This document shows positions 12,201 through 22,144 of a stretch of DNA of 64,000 bases, in pieces. Numbering within the stretch: the stretch's first letter is position 1; every line of letters starts with the position of its first letter. Where the stretch lies: the NCBI GenBank assembly GCA_036346405.1, contig CM070566.1, positions 12,085,533-12,149,532 on the forward strand, written 5' to 3'. A model generated the notes under the pieces. The model ran no database searches. It saw nothing but the letters and a program-made list of their open reading frames with translations, and was not told where the DNA came from. This stretch comes from Phyllostachys edulis (taxonomy: Eukaryota; Streptophyta; Magnoliopsida; Poales; Poaceae). The position numbers and the translations under genes are program-made.

Positions 12201-12439
12201 GCGTCTGTGTCCCTTTGCCCCCGATGGGCCGCAGCTACTCTGCCCTTCTGGCGATGGAGCAACCCGGCCGACCCCCACGCTTGGCTCCGGATCAACATAC
12301 CTCCACACTTGATGCCGATGGGATGAGGATCTAGCTCTTACTATGGGCAAATAGATATAGTAACTTCTCCTCCAAACTTTTTTTTAATTTTGGAATTTTC
12401 ATATATATAGCCAAACAACGTGGCGGTAGCTTACAAAAG

Positions 12440-12960
12440 ATTAAAAACTAGAAACCTATCTAGTGGTGGAGGTAGGTCGCTATCTCCGTCTTCAATACTT
12501 CGTGGCGGCGTGGGCGGGCGGTTTAAGATCGAGCGAATCACGAAATCGTCCACTCGTGACGCTCGTTCGAGTATGTCGAAGACCCTCGGATTGTTGAATC
12601 AAGTCGAAGAGAGCCCATAGGCTCTCTTCTCTTTCTTGAGGGTCTCGGCTTTGGTCGAATCGATCGCTTTCTTGCCTTGATTAAGCAGTCAAGTGGCGAC
12701 AAGCCTCCTGAGGCGTGCAACCGTTTTGGAGGACCACGTCGGCGACACGATAAACTTCGCCGAAAGTGGGAGATCACCGGAAGACACGGCGGAGGAGAAT
12801 GTCAAGGCGGCGGAAGGCGGCCGTCACCGCTCCGGCAAATTCTCAGACGAGAGGTGAAGACATTGTTGAAATAGTGTTCTTCAGCGGCCGACGACTCAAC
12901 GTCTGTGAGAGAGTGCTTGCGTCTGATGCGTGTGTATAGAAGAGGCAGCCATTTACTGTT
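12440..12960 (-). pseudogene. short CACTA-associated gene (unknown function), copy in CACTA 2
   Basis: Minus-strand relic homologous to 56390-56950 in CACTA 3. Both read, with breaks, a peptide around NNV(L/F)...RRVFR...LRFRR, then LINQFEDLRETLERARQRVD in the better copy. In CACTA 2 the matching DNA (CCTTGATTAAGCAGTC, GGAGGACCAC, CATTGTTGAAA) is conserved but frames are broken. A minus-strand TATATATA near 13015-13023 lies upstream. I do not recognise the family. The Glu/Arg-rich heptad-like stretch suggests a coiled coil. The whole block is in the same absolute orientation in both elements although the elements point in opposite directions. Confidence 0.45.
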
Positions 12961-13177
12961 TTTGTGGAGAAAGGGGATCAAGGAGGTTGTGTGAAATACA
13001 TTGTAGAAGGGACACATCTATATATAGAACAATTTCTAAAGCGGAGCGGAGGCGAAGAGATATTTGGGGAGTCATGGCGGCGTTGGAAAATGAAGAGATG
13101 AAGCCGCGCCGTGTGATCGTGAGGCGAAGAGACACACGCAGGAAAATGAAAACGAAGAGACACGCGGAAAATGAAGA

Positions 13178-13375
13178 GTTATCACGAGACGGTTCCGTTG
13201 TATAACCGTCGTGAAAAGGAATCCTGAGCGGTTCTAGTTAAAAGCAAATGCGTGATACGTTCATATCACGAGCGGTTGTAGTTAAAAACCGTGCAGTGAT
13301 TATCCTGACAGTTCTTTTATAGAACCGTCGTGATAATATTATCCTGAGCGGTTCTCGTTATAAACCGTCGTGATA
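13178..13375. repeat. CACTA 2 internal palindrome array
   Basis: Five units of the same CACGAGCGGTT / AACCGTCGTGATA fold-back motif as at the element's ends. The array lies between the short reversed gene and the leader promoter. Confidence 0.8.
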
Positions 13376-13382
13376 TACTTTT

Positions 13383-13830
13383 TATAAAGGCGAAGCGCTA
13401 GGTTTTGCTCTCACTTGTCACTTCCTCTCCCGCGCCCTTAGGCTCTCGCGTGCTCGTTCGCCTCCTCTAGGGTTTAGGGCTGCGCCGTAGTTCACCGCCG
13501 ACTACGACCTCGGCGCGCCGCCCGACCTCGGCGCGCCGCCCGACCTCGGCGCCTTCAACCTCGGTGCCGCCGCCCCCGACCTCGGCGCCTTCGACCTCGG
13601 TGCCGCCGCCCCCGACCACGGCGCCCCCGTTCACCTCCCCGGCCGTAAGCCCCGACGTCGCCGCCTCCGACCTCGACGCCGCCGTCCTCCTCCCCGTGTG
13701 GGCCTCCTCCCTCTGCACCGGCCTTCTCCCCACGCCGTCCTCCTCCCTCTGCACCGGCCTTCTCCCCGCGCCGTCCTCCTCCCCGTGTCGGCCTCCTCCT
13801 TGCACCGTGAGTTCTTGTGCGGCATCCTCT
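13383..13830 (+). promoter_or_regulatory. TATA box and GC-rich leader of CACTA 2 cargo gene
   Basis: TATAAAGG at 13383-13390 is followed by about 440 bp of GC-rich leader. It contains GGTTTAGGG and a degenerate tandem repeat of CGACCTCGGCGCC and, later, CTCCTCCCTCTGCACCGGCC. Comparable leaders sit at 55490-55900 in CACTA 3 and 63740-63985 in front of the gene at 63147, all upstream of the DUF8039-Ulp1 gene position. A Pro/Ser-rich frame (13564-13836) is open but low in complexity and I do not call it a protein. Confidence 0.5.
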
Positions 13831-13866
13831 CTGTGAGTATTGCTCCTCTGTGGCAGTTCGGCTTTG

Positions 13867-14176
13867 TTGATCAGTGGGCTTTGTTGACATGCTCTGTGAT
13901 GAACTATGTCTTATACTGAGATTGAATGTGATAGTTAGTTCATACTTGAGCTCTATTGTATTACTTGCTACTGTCAATATGATCTACTGTTAATTGGTTA
14001 CTTTCGGTTGAGCTCATCGTTCTGTTGCAAATTGATCAGTGGGCTTTGTTGACATGCTCTGTGATGAACTCTGTCTTATACTGAGATTGAATGTGATAGT
14101 TAGTTCATACTTGAGCTCTATTGTATTACTTGCTACTATCAATATGATGTACTGTTAATTGGTTACTTTCGGTTGA
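13867..14176. repeat. 145 bp tandem duplication
   Basis: 13867-14011 and 14032-14176 are near-identical (about three differences), both starting TTGATCAGTGGGCTTTG and ending CTTTCGGTTGA, with 20 bp between them. It lies in the presumed first intron of the CACTA 2 cargo gene. Confidence 0.9.
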
Positions 14177-14432
14177 AAGCTAGTTATTCTGATTCTTCAT
14201 GTTGATTCATTGAGAGTATTCAGTTTTCGTTGGTAATCTAATGACTAGTTTGTGATTCTTCTAGTAGTCTGTATGAGCTCATTCAACTTTTCATTTGCCA
14301 TCTTGATCTCTGTAGTCAACCTCTGTTTGACTGGAAGTTTAATCTGTTTTCGTTAACAGTTGAGATCGTTTGACAGTTAAGCAAAGTATTGTTTAGAGCT
14401 CATAGTTTGAATTTATATTATCATATTCATTT

Positions 14433-14508
14433 AATGAAGAGTATAGACAATAGGATTGAGATGGCAAAGACTTGTTCTTTAGCTACTCTCCTTCTGAGAG
14501 CACATAAT
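14433..14508. repeat. intron module, copy 1 (copy 2 at 15517-15591)
   Basis: A 76 bp segment starting ATGAAGAGTATAGACAATAG and ending GAGAGCACATAAT recurs almost unchanged at 15517-15591. This shows that the intron of CACTA 2 was assembled by repeated segmental copying. Confidence 0.85.
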
Positions 14509-14928
14509 ATCATCAATCAATATGTTGGAATAGTGTCTGTGCACAGTTAATCTCTAGACCTTTTATTGGCTGAGAATTTAATCCAGACGGTTCTTATTAA
14601 GAACCGTCTGTGATTCCTTTGCATTTCCTTAGAGAAGCTGGTGGATTAAGGAGTGTTAAATTCTTTAGAAATTATGCTTTAATGCTAATTAATTTTGTTG
14701 GGATTAATTCTGAAATTTTGCTAAAACTGCATTTTTTACAACAATCCAAAAAGAAAGTTTTACTTGATTCTATTTTGTTTCTATGTTGGGATTAAACCTT
14801 TGCTTAGCATTTCCTTAAATCGATCATTTTACTTGATTCTAGTTCTATGTCTTCATTAAAGGCTAGTCTTACGTACATGAAGCATTAAACCTTTGCTTAG
14901 CATTTTCTTCGTCGATCTGACACACTTG

Positions 14929-14981
14929 AGTGTACCTTTGCTTCGTGCCAATCCTCCACGGCACGAAGCAAATGGTACACT
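14929..14981 (+). repeat. hairpin 1 of three covarying hairpins
   Basis: Arms GTGTACCTTTGCTTCGTGCC (14930-14949) and its complement at 14960-14980 pair over 20 bp with one bulged T. The loop AATCCTCCAC is shared with the other two copies. It lies in a repeated module that starts with AAACCTTTGCTTAGCATTT. The strand of any transcript is assumed from the cargo gene's direction. Confidence 0.8.
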
Positions 14982-15441
14982 ACTCGGTGTCGAGCTCGAT
15001 AAGTAGGCTCGAACAAAGATTTGTATCACTAGTTTCTATCTATACAAAGATCACAAGAGAAGCTGGTGGATTAAGGAGTGTTAGGAGTGTTAGAATAGAA
15101 GTTTGGTGGATTAAGGAGTGTTAGGAATGTTAGTAGTCCATGTGAGCTCATTCAACTTTTCATTTGCCATCTTGATCTCTATAGTCAACCTTTGTACTTC
15201 TTCTTGAGATTAATTGTTTCATATTTATCTGGAATTATTTATGATTATTTGCTATGTCTATTTTACTTGATTCTATTTTGTTTCTATGTCTTCATTAAAG
15301 GCTAGTCTTACGTACATGAAGCATTAAACTTTTGCTTCGTTGATTAAGGAGTGTTAGGAGTGTTAGAATAGGAGTAGGAGGCGGCGAGCCCTCTGAGGAT
15401 TAAACCTTTGCTTAGCATTTCCTTACGTCGATCTGACACAC

Positions 15442-15501
15442 TTGAGTGTACCTTTACTTCTTGCCAATCCTCCAAGGCAAGAAGCATATGGTACACTCCA
15501 A
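15442..15501 (+). repeat. hairpin 2 of three
   Basis: Arm 15442-15465 ends CTTCTTGCC and arm 15476-15501 starts GGCAAGAAG. The outer stem AGTGTACC/GGTACACT also pairs, with a 4-5 nt internal loop between. The loop is AATCCTCCAA. Confidence 0.75.
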
Positions 15502-15663
15502 AGGTGTCGTCGGTCGATGAAGAGTATAGACAATAGGATTGAGATGGCAAAGACTTGTTCTTTAGCTACTCTCCTTTTGAGAGCACATAATAGGAGGCGA
15601 GGAGGCGGCGAGCCCTACAGATTAAACCTTTGCTTAGCATTTCATTTCGTCGATCTGACACAC

Positions 15664-15722
15664 TTGAGTGTGCCTTTGTTTCATGCCAGTCCTCCACGGC
15701 ATGAAACAAATGCACACTCCAA
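15664..15722 (+). repeat. hairpin 3 of three
   Basis: Inner stem TTTGTTTCATGCC/GGCATGAAACAAA (13 bp), one mismatch, then outer stem AGTGTGC/GCACACT. The loop is AGTCCTCCAC. Compared with hairpin 1, changes on one arm are matched on the other arm. Confidence 0.8.
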
Positions 15723-16059
15723 AGGTGTCGACCTCGATAAGTAGGCTTCCTAGAGAAGCTAGTGGATTAAGGAATGTTAGTACTCTGTATGAGCTCATTC
15801 AACTTTTCATTTGCCATCTTGATCTCTATAGTCAACCTCTGTACTTCTTCACGAGATTAATTGTTTCATATTTATCTTTGGAATTATTTATGATTATTTG
15901 CTAATATTGCACATGTTGAGCATATTATTAAGTTTAAATGTATATGTTAATTTGGGACACTTGCAATCCATTTTATTGCATATGTAACTTATATAGATAG
16001 CAAGTAAGCGAGATGGCGTAGAGAGCGCCTTAGCTAATTAGCGTGTCGCTTTGTAGGAG

Positions 16060-17885
16060 CCGACGCATACTGTAAGCTCCAAGTGAGGATGGATGGGTCC
16101 CTTTGTATTGAGGTTGCAAGAGGATGGTGTATCCATACGAGGAAGAGCGGTCTGACACGGTGCCCCTGGCGCCGCAGTTACGCCCGAGGTCAGTGGATAT
16201 GGTACATGTCAATTTCGAGCCGTCCGTGAAGATTTGCCCGACGAAGAGATCACAACACTAGGGATGCCGTCCTCTCTTTTATCCAGTGGCCTAAGAAGGA
16301 CATCGCCCTGGACCCAGCAGTGCCGCGATCTGGACACGACCATTCCTCTCCAACGGGACCCTCGATAACTCCACCTCATGTTTCACCTCATAAGGCCACC
16401 TCTTCGATTCCCGTGGAGAAGACGCCGAAGGAACAGCAAAAGCGTGCCGTCGTATCCGTTCCCGAGTCGTCTCACAAGAAGACGCTGCCAATCGCTAAGG
16501 CCAAATCGAAATCCACAAGCGTTAAGGCGCCTCCCAAGTCCGGGAAGTCCGCGATACCCGGGAACTACATCATCGGAAAACCATTGTGCTCCGTCTGATG
16601 ATAATGCACGCCGGATATGCTTGTCGGGGCTTTGCATGCACGGTACTGGCGAACCCAAAAGAAGGGTGCGATCTTCGAATCACCGTCGAATCTGAGGACA
16701 AGCATTTCTTCAGCGGGGCGAGGTACTTCGTCGTGGGCTTCAATGACTTATTTCAACTATTCAACCTCGTTGGCCTCGGCGCCGCTTCTACGATGTTGGA
16801 CAATTGTAAGTCGCACAATCAAGTTCTACATTCATGTAATACCAATAAATATCACAACTCATTGCTTATGTATAGATACATCTTTGAAAAATGTCAGGAA
16901 TGGAAAGAACCATTGGGTTTCCTCGACCCACATGTGGTATCGTTGCAAACCATCCAACAAGACTCATCCTTCGTCGAGAAATACATAACGAGGTCATTGC
17001 CGTCGATTTAACATGAAGTACATAGTGGTGCCCTACAACTAGGGGTAAGTGTCACTACTTGCTATACAAATTTCATTTGTACTTTATCTGCAAAGACGAA
17101 CTTAGGTTTAATGACTATAGCGACATACATGAGTAGGTACCCTTTGGATCCTTTTAGTTATTATACCCAAGAGGAACCATGTGATATACCTTGATTCCCT
17201 AAACCGCAACAAGCACGACTTGACACTCTAAGAGGAATACTCGAGAGGTATGCTCATTTCCTCCTTACATAACTCTATTGTAGTCTTCATTCGTTTGAAA
17301 TGGCGAGGATAACCTTTTGAATCATGTAGGTCGTTCATCAATTATGTTGCCAACAAAGGAATATACAATGGAAAAGCGCCCAACTAACACACAGGATGGA
17401 TTTTCGATGCAGCGCTACAACACTATAATCCTATATCATACTTCATAATAACGCGTCTCGAACCGACTATACCTATATATGTAATTCTATTTTTGCGGTC
17501 CGCCACAAAAAGATGATGAGTTATGTGCAATCTCGTTTGCTATCATATGCACTAATCCTTACTGACTAGGAAGAAGGATCACGAGGTTTGTCAATCTCGA
17601 AATAATTATTTCCTAATTATAAATTTAAATATATATATCTTACCACTTTACTCTTGCTAGCGGCGGGCCTTGAATTTACAATGTGATTCACTTTCGTTGT
17701 GGAAGAGATCAAGGACATTCGAGGAAGCTCTGCGCCTTTATCAACACGAAATCATTAACGACAACGGAGAGTTTCACTCCGTCGCCAACCCGAGCATCAC
17801 CCCACTAAAACCTCTCAGCGCAAACAATTGTAATCTAGTTGTAACTATAGCGACAATACTTGAACAAATCACGGATCTTTTGTAG
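16060..17885 (+). pseudogene. DUF8039-Ulp1 (C48 peptidase) cargo gene relic of CACTA 2
   Basis: About 16060-16320 reads, with frame changes, ADAYCKLQVRMDGSLCIEVA and DLPDEEITTLG...IQWPKKDIALDP, the DUF8039 pattern. A basic Ser/Pro linker follows (16320-16580), then GKPLC. About 16590-17011 reads a Ulp1-type N-terminal part: ARYFVVGFNDLFQLFNLVGL and EWKEPLGFLDPHVVSLQTIQ. The next exon begins MKYIVVPYN near 17011. Later pieces to 17885 are too decayed to place the catalytic His-Asp-Cys. C48 peptidases cleave SUMO-like conjugates, and their role inside CACTA elements is unknown. A better-preserved relative lies on the minus strand at 52151-63147. Confidence 0.65.
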
Positions 17886-18039
17886 TTTATTTTGAGTAAT
17901 GATCACTTTGAGTTGTCATGGCTCCTTGAATCATTTACTGTGAATGCTTGAATCTGTTTATGTGAAAGCTTGTTTTCAGAGGGCATGGCTAGCAATTCAC
18001 GAGGCTAGCGGAAAGCAACAAATTGTGGGCGAAGTGCGA

Positions 18040-18495
18040 GCTATCACGAGACGGTTTTGTGTTAAAACCGTGCAGTGAAGGCAAGTATCCTGAGCGGTTT
18101 CGACGCAAACCGTCGTGATAGCGAATATCACGACGGTTCTACAAAAAGCCGTGCGTGATAGGAAAATATCACAAGCGGTTCTACACAAAAGCCGTGCATG
18201 ATATTCAAATCACACGGTTTTATTTAGAACCGCTCGTGATATTCTCCTATCACGAGCGGTTTGTATTTAGAACCGTCGTGATATTCTCATATCACGCGAG
18301 CGGTTTTACGCTCAAACCGTCTATGATACTTGACTTCACGAGCGGTTTTTAATAAAACCGTCGTGATATTTCGTATCACGACGGTTTTATCTTTATGCGT
18401 GATAATATCTTGTTATCACAGACCAACAAACATAGGCGGTTGAAAACCGCGTCAGGATGATTCGAACCGTGCGTGATGTCGGTTCTGTAGTAGTG
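18040..18495. repeat. CACTA 2 right subterminal array and terminus
   Basis: About nine fold-back units with CACGAGCGGTT and AACCGTCGTGATA arms, ending in GTAGTAGTG and then the TAG duplication. Confidence 0.85.
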
Positions 18496-19939
18496 TAGAG
18501 CTCATGGGCCTTATACACATGGGCCATATACACATATTTTTAACAAGAAGTTAGAATATTCGTCTATGTAACTAGCTAGCCACGTAAGTACTTCCTAAAA
18601 GAAGGAGCAAGGTAGTTCTACTACTACTCAGGAAAAATAGTATCTTTTCTTTTAGGAGTCAACAAAACATTTACATACAAAGGCAAGAAATGAATTTCAA
18701 CACAAAGTATATATCATTTTCTTCAATCATTCTTTTTTTCAAAAAAAATGCACATCATGCTTGGTTGCAAAAGTTTTAGCTGCAAGACCTCGATCCCATG
18801 ATAACTTCAAATACATACACATATACCAATTTACACTTATTGTTCAATCTAATTTCTCTATTATCTCTCTCGGCTCACGAGTGGTGGGAGAGATAATCTG
18901 ATACTATACATACATATAATATCTCACATTATCTAGGGCATGTGCGATGCGGGAACTACCCTAGAACAACATATGAATGTAGCTAGCTCGACCATATAAT
19001 CTGTCACATGCATCGGGGAAAAAAAACTATCATGCAACGACATACTCATGGTGAAGTTCCCATGATTAATTACCTTCTTAATTCCCCAATCGAGATAGAC
19101 CTACAAGAGGGGGAACACAGATGATGAAAAGCGTGTGTATACTCCATAGAATAGCTACCTACATCTCAGATAGCTACAAGATACATGACATGGTTTCGCA
19201 ATTCATGAACATATATGCATCAATTTACTAACCCGACAACCTTTGCACTAGCTTATACTCCATGTAACTCTTCATATGTTACAATTAATTACCTCTCTCT
19301 TTCTTGGTGTGGTTCAATGTGTTCCCAACCTATACATGCACCACCCACAGAGAGCGACTTCTAATATTGATAGTCGCACCGCTACTTCACTTGCCTCCCC
19401 TCATTGACAACTACACAAATAACCAACACAACTTTGTGATTGGTCACGACCAAATACAAGGTACCTCACCGCTAGGCTATCCTCTTTGTTGGCATGCAAG
19501 AGTGTATTTGAATAACAGCTATAATGCTTTTTCATCACATAATAAGCAGGATATACGTACGCGTACTCATTCATGGTTTTTTTTTTAATATATGGAGGGC
19601 ATGGATCCTATTCCTAGCTAGTTGTTCAGTGGCAAATATCGGTCGGAGACAGATTGATATTGTTAGCAAATTTGGATACATCGGTTTGAGGAGCATTTGT
19701 TGGTCTGTCATGTATGGAAACATACCTTTATTTCTCGTTCATATAAAGCTGTAATAATACGGATTATGTATTTGCCTTAGCTTGAATGCTGATTAACTTT
19801 GATTATACCACTAGCATCATGATTGTTCGTCCGTATGCCTTATCTTTCCACTCATTTTGGTTACATTAATGCGTGAAAATGAGCGACCATTCTTGTACAC
19901 TCAGTATGCATTATTTGAATCTAGAATAATATAAAGGGA
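18496..19939. other. CACTA 1 interior right of CACTA 2, no gene seen
   Basis: AT-rich. It resumes the CACTA 1 sequence after the nested insertion. Frames are short and match no family I recognise. By position it is the presumed first intron of the minus-strand CACTA 1 genes. Confidence 0.5.
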
Positions 19940-20330
19940 TATGAACCCGTGGAGGAGGCGAGCGGGAGGTGGATCGAAGCGGCCGTGAGTGAGGGAGCAG
20001 GGCGGAGTCAGGCGCCCGGAGGAGGCGAGCCGGGAGGCGGCAGCAGGCGGCCGTGGAGGAGACCGGGAGGCCGGGGGCGGAGCGAGAGCCGGGGCCGGAG
20101 AGTCGTCGGGCGCCGCAGGAGGAGGGAGCCGGGAGGTGGAGTCAGGCGCGCTGAGAGAGGAGCCCGGGAGGCGGAGGCCGGGCGGCGCCAGCGGAGGAGG
20201 AGCGGCTGGGAGGCGGAGTCGGTGGTCGGTGGGCAGGGAGGTGGCAGAGGATGGGGAGAGCCAGCACAGTCGAGATCGGCAATGGGGGGATTAGGGGTGG
20301 CTGACAATCTTGCGCGGGGATTTGGGAGCG
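19940..20330 (-). other. GC-rich leader-like segment of CACTA 1
   Basis: Purine-rich on the plus strand, with tandem GGAGGAGGCGAGCCGGGAGG-like units. Its position, just inside the right subterminal repeats and upstream of the minus-strand transposase genes, matches a transcribed leader. Open frames on both strands are low complexity. Confidence 0.4.
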
Positions 20331-20389
20331 GGATAGGAGCAGGCGGGGGGAAATTGGCGCTGTTATTTTTAGCTCCAGTGTATGCATGT

Positions 20390-20580
20390 GAGCGACACTC
20401 GGGAGATAATTTTTCCCGTTGCTCCGTCAAAGTTTCCAGTGTCCGTCGGACACTTGGGAAAGTTAATTTCGAGTGTTTTCCTATATTCGAGTGTTTAATG
20501 AGGCACTGGGAAGTTCCCTAGTGTATTATTCAAAACACTCGGAAACTTATGAGCACTCGAAATTAGGCGATTACGTAGTG
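20390..20580. repeat. CACTA 1 right subterminal repeats and terminus
   Basis: Degenerate ACACTCGGGA and TCGAGTGTTT motifs, ending ATTACGTAGTG, the inverse of the left terminus. Confidence 0.8.
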
Positions 20581-20865
20581 ATAGGGCGTTGAGAAGATGT
20601 GTTCGACATCTGAGTTGAGTCTGAGTTGACAGAAGTCGTAGATGGGACTGACTGCATCAATAAGTGAGAGTCCAAGACGTATTCGAGTTGTGCCACCATC
20701 TCCGAACAAGTAAGTGTGAGCCAAGTTAAAGTCGAGTTTAACTGGCAGCGTCCAAAACGTGTTCGAATTGTGCCACCGTCTTCGGCCGAGTGTGAGCCAT
20801 GTTGAACTTGAGTCCAATTGGCAGCACACGAAATATAAGTAAGTATACAAAGATTAGGGAGTAAT

Positions 20866-21204
20866 TGTTAGATAATCTTTATAGTTTCTATTTTTTGCCG
20901 TGTCCAAGTCAGCTTTACTGGCCGAGTCCGGCGTTGAGTCGTCGTCACAGCCTTTATAAGGGGCTGATTAGTCTGAGTTCTTTTGTAATAGAAAGTGAAG
21001 AAGCAATGTAAGCTAGTGAGTTGTGCAATGCAATAGAAAAGAGAAAAGTGCAGCAGTAAATCGTTTCTCGCTTCTACTTGAGTACGTGAGTTTTTGCTTC
21101 CGAACGTGTGCTGTGCATCTTCCGAGCGTACGTGTGTGTGTGAAGATCTGCCAAGCATCTACTCCATCTTCGATCGGTTGTATTATCTTTGGTTTGTTTC
21201 AATA
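20866..21204 (+). repeat. copia A LTR2
   Basis: 339 bp, the same length as LTR1. It starts TGTTAGATAATC and ends TTTCAATA (CA changed to TA). Preceded by 3' internal sequence ending GATTAGGGAGTAAT. Confidence 0.85.
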
Positions 21205-21356
21205 AGTGTGAGCCAAGTTGAAGTCGAGTCTAACTGATAGCGTTCAAGACGTGTTCGAATTATACCATCATCTTCGGCTAAGTGTGTGGGAGCTATGTTG
21301 AAGTTTAGTCCAACTAGCAGCACATAAAATATAAGTATACAAAATTAAGGAGTAAT

Positions 21357-21550
21357 TGTTAGATGATCTTTGTAGTTTCCGTTTTCTTGCCATGTCCGAG
21401 TCGGCTTTGCTGGCCGAGTCCGACGTTGAGTCGTCATTCACAGCCTTTATAAGGGATTGATTAGTCTGAGTTCTTTAATTTGTAACAGAAAGTGAAGAAG
21501 CAATGTAAGCTAGTGAGTTGTGCAATGCAATAGAAAAGAGAAAAGTGCAG
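21357..21550 (+). repeat. copia A LTR3, truncated
   Basis: The first 194 bp of the same LTR (TGTTAGATGATC... to AAAAGTGCAG). F-box sequence resumes immediately at CACCTGGGGTAC. The 21205-21356 stretch before it repeats the 3' internal sequence found before LTR2. Confidence 0.8.
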
Positions 21551-22144
21551 CACCTGGGGTACAGCCCGTCGTCCAAAGCCTACAAGACGCTCGTCAGCTA
21601 GCGCCAGGAGGATCAGGAGCATGGCTGCAAGTTTGTAGTGGTGCCGTTCGGCGATGCCGGCGGCGGCGGCGGCCACAAAGAACCACGGACGGTGTTCTCG
21701 TGCTGATCGTACGTGCGAGACATATCCCGTTACCCCTGTTCATCTCTAACCTTGGATGGAAAATTTTATCTCCTTCATGACCGCACGAGCACGAAGATGC
21801 TGGCTTTTCACATCGACGAGGAGACGGTCGTCCACGTTGCGCTGCCTCCAGGGAGCATCCTCCAGTTGACTCTGATGGAGATATGGGGCAGCCTGTGCGT
21901 CGCCACGGTGCACAGCGAGCCGAACGAACTACCGAGGACGACGACGACCGTGATCTGGGCGCTCACGACGGATCACCGGTGGGAGCGGCGGTGTACGCTC
22001 GCCGATGACTATCATCTGTACGGCATGTGGGACTGCGACGGCGTCCTGTTCGCGTTTCTTGGCGGGGGTATCGCTTGCTTATACGACCTCCGCTGGGAGA
22101 CGGCCGGCAGGACCAAGACCGATCAGTGCGCGACAGCAGGAGCA
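21551..22144 (+). pseudogene. F-box protein gene 1, piece 3 (F-box-associated domain)
   Basis: Begins HLGYSPSSKAYKTLVS and a TAG stop. After a frame change it reads GHKEPRTVFSC. The frame ending at 22150 then reads DGKFYLLHDRTSTKMLAFHI, DEETVVHVALPPGS, LTLMEIWGSLCVATVH, VIWALTTDHRWERRCTLADD and MWDCDGVLFAFLGGGIACLY. This is the beta-rich F-box-associated domain typical of grass F-box families. The piece is cut at 22144 by a copia LTR. The duplicate at 36890-37270 matches it closely (DVDDETAIPIALPSGS, LMEIWGSLC). The central 140-residue stretch is open, so decay here is modest apart from the insertions. Confidence 0.75.

Larger units (their letters stand above)
11889..18495 (+). mobile_element. 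CACTA element 2, nested in CACTA 1
   Basis: Starts CACTACTACAAAAGCAGG and ends ...GGTTCTGTAGTAGTG. It is flanked by a perfect 3 bp duplication TAG (11886-11888 and 18496-18498). Subterminal arrays of short palindromes (CGGTT...AACCG with TATCACG/CGTGATA) lie at both ends and at 13178-13375. The interior holds a reversed short gene (12440-12960), a TATA box and GC-rich leader (13383-13830), a 2.2 kb repeat-rich presumed intron, and a DUF8039-Ulp1 relic (16060-17885). No TNP2 is seen, so it is non-autonomous. It shares termini type, leader and short gene with CACTA 3 at 53281. Confidence 0.9.
5857..20580 (-). mobile_element. CACTA (En/Spm) element 1, degraded, hosts CACTA 2
   Basis: Begins CACTACGAAGCAGG and ends ...TTACGTAGTG, the inverted CACTA termini. 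Both ends carry subterminal repeats with the core ACACTCGGGAAA. The flanking triplets are ATG (5854-5856) and ATA (20581-20583), a one-base-off 3 bp target duplication. Minus-strand remains of two transposase genes lie inside, in the usual CACTA order. With the 6.6 kb CACTA 2 removed, the element is about 8 kb. The TNP2 core is deleted, so it could move only in trans, if at all. Confidence 0.8.
4854..21550 (+). mobile_element. Ty1/copia element A, three LTR copies, internally deleted, hosting two CACTA elements
   Basis: The order is LTR1 (4854-5192), primer binding site, gag relic (5208-5853), inserted CACTA (5857-20580), about 285 bp of 3' internal sequence, LTR2 (20866-21204), about 150 bp of the same 3' internal sequence again, and LTR3 cut at 21550. 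Protease, integrase and reverse transcriptase are absent. LTR1 and LTR2 are both 339 bp and differ at roughly two dozen sites. An LTR-internal-LTR-internal-LTR layout is the expected product of unequal recombination between neighbouring copies. The whole block interrupts F-box 1. Confidence 0.8.

Noticed and set aside
13467..13977. Gly/Arg/Glu-rich minus-strand frames of 112-140 residues
   Set aside because: Translations of the GC-rich tandem leader of CACTA 2. The leader's promoter lies on the other strand.
19949..20521. 190-residue plus-strand frame rich in Gly/Arg
   Set aside because: Low-complexity tandem GGAGGCGAGCCGGGAGG sequence inside CACTA 1, with an equally long frame on the other strand.
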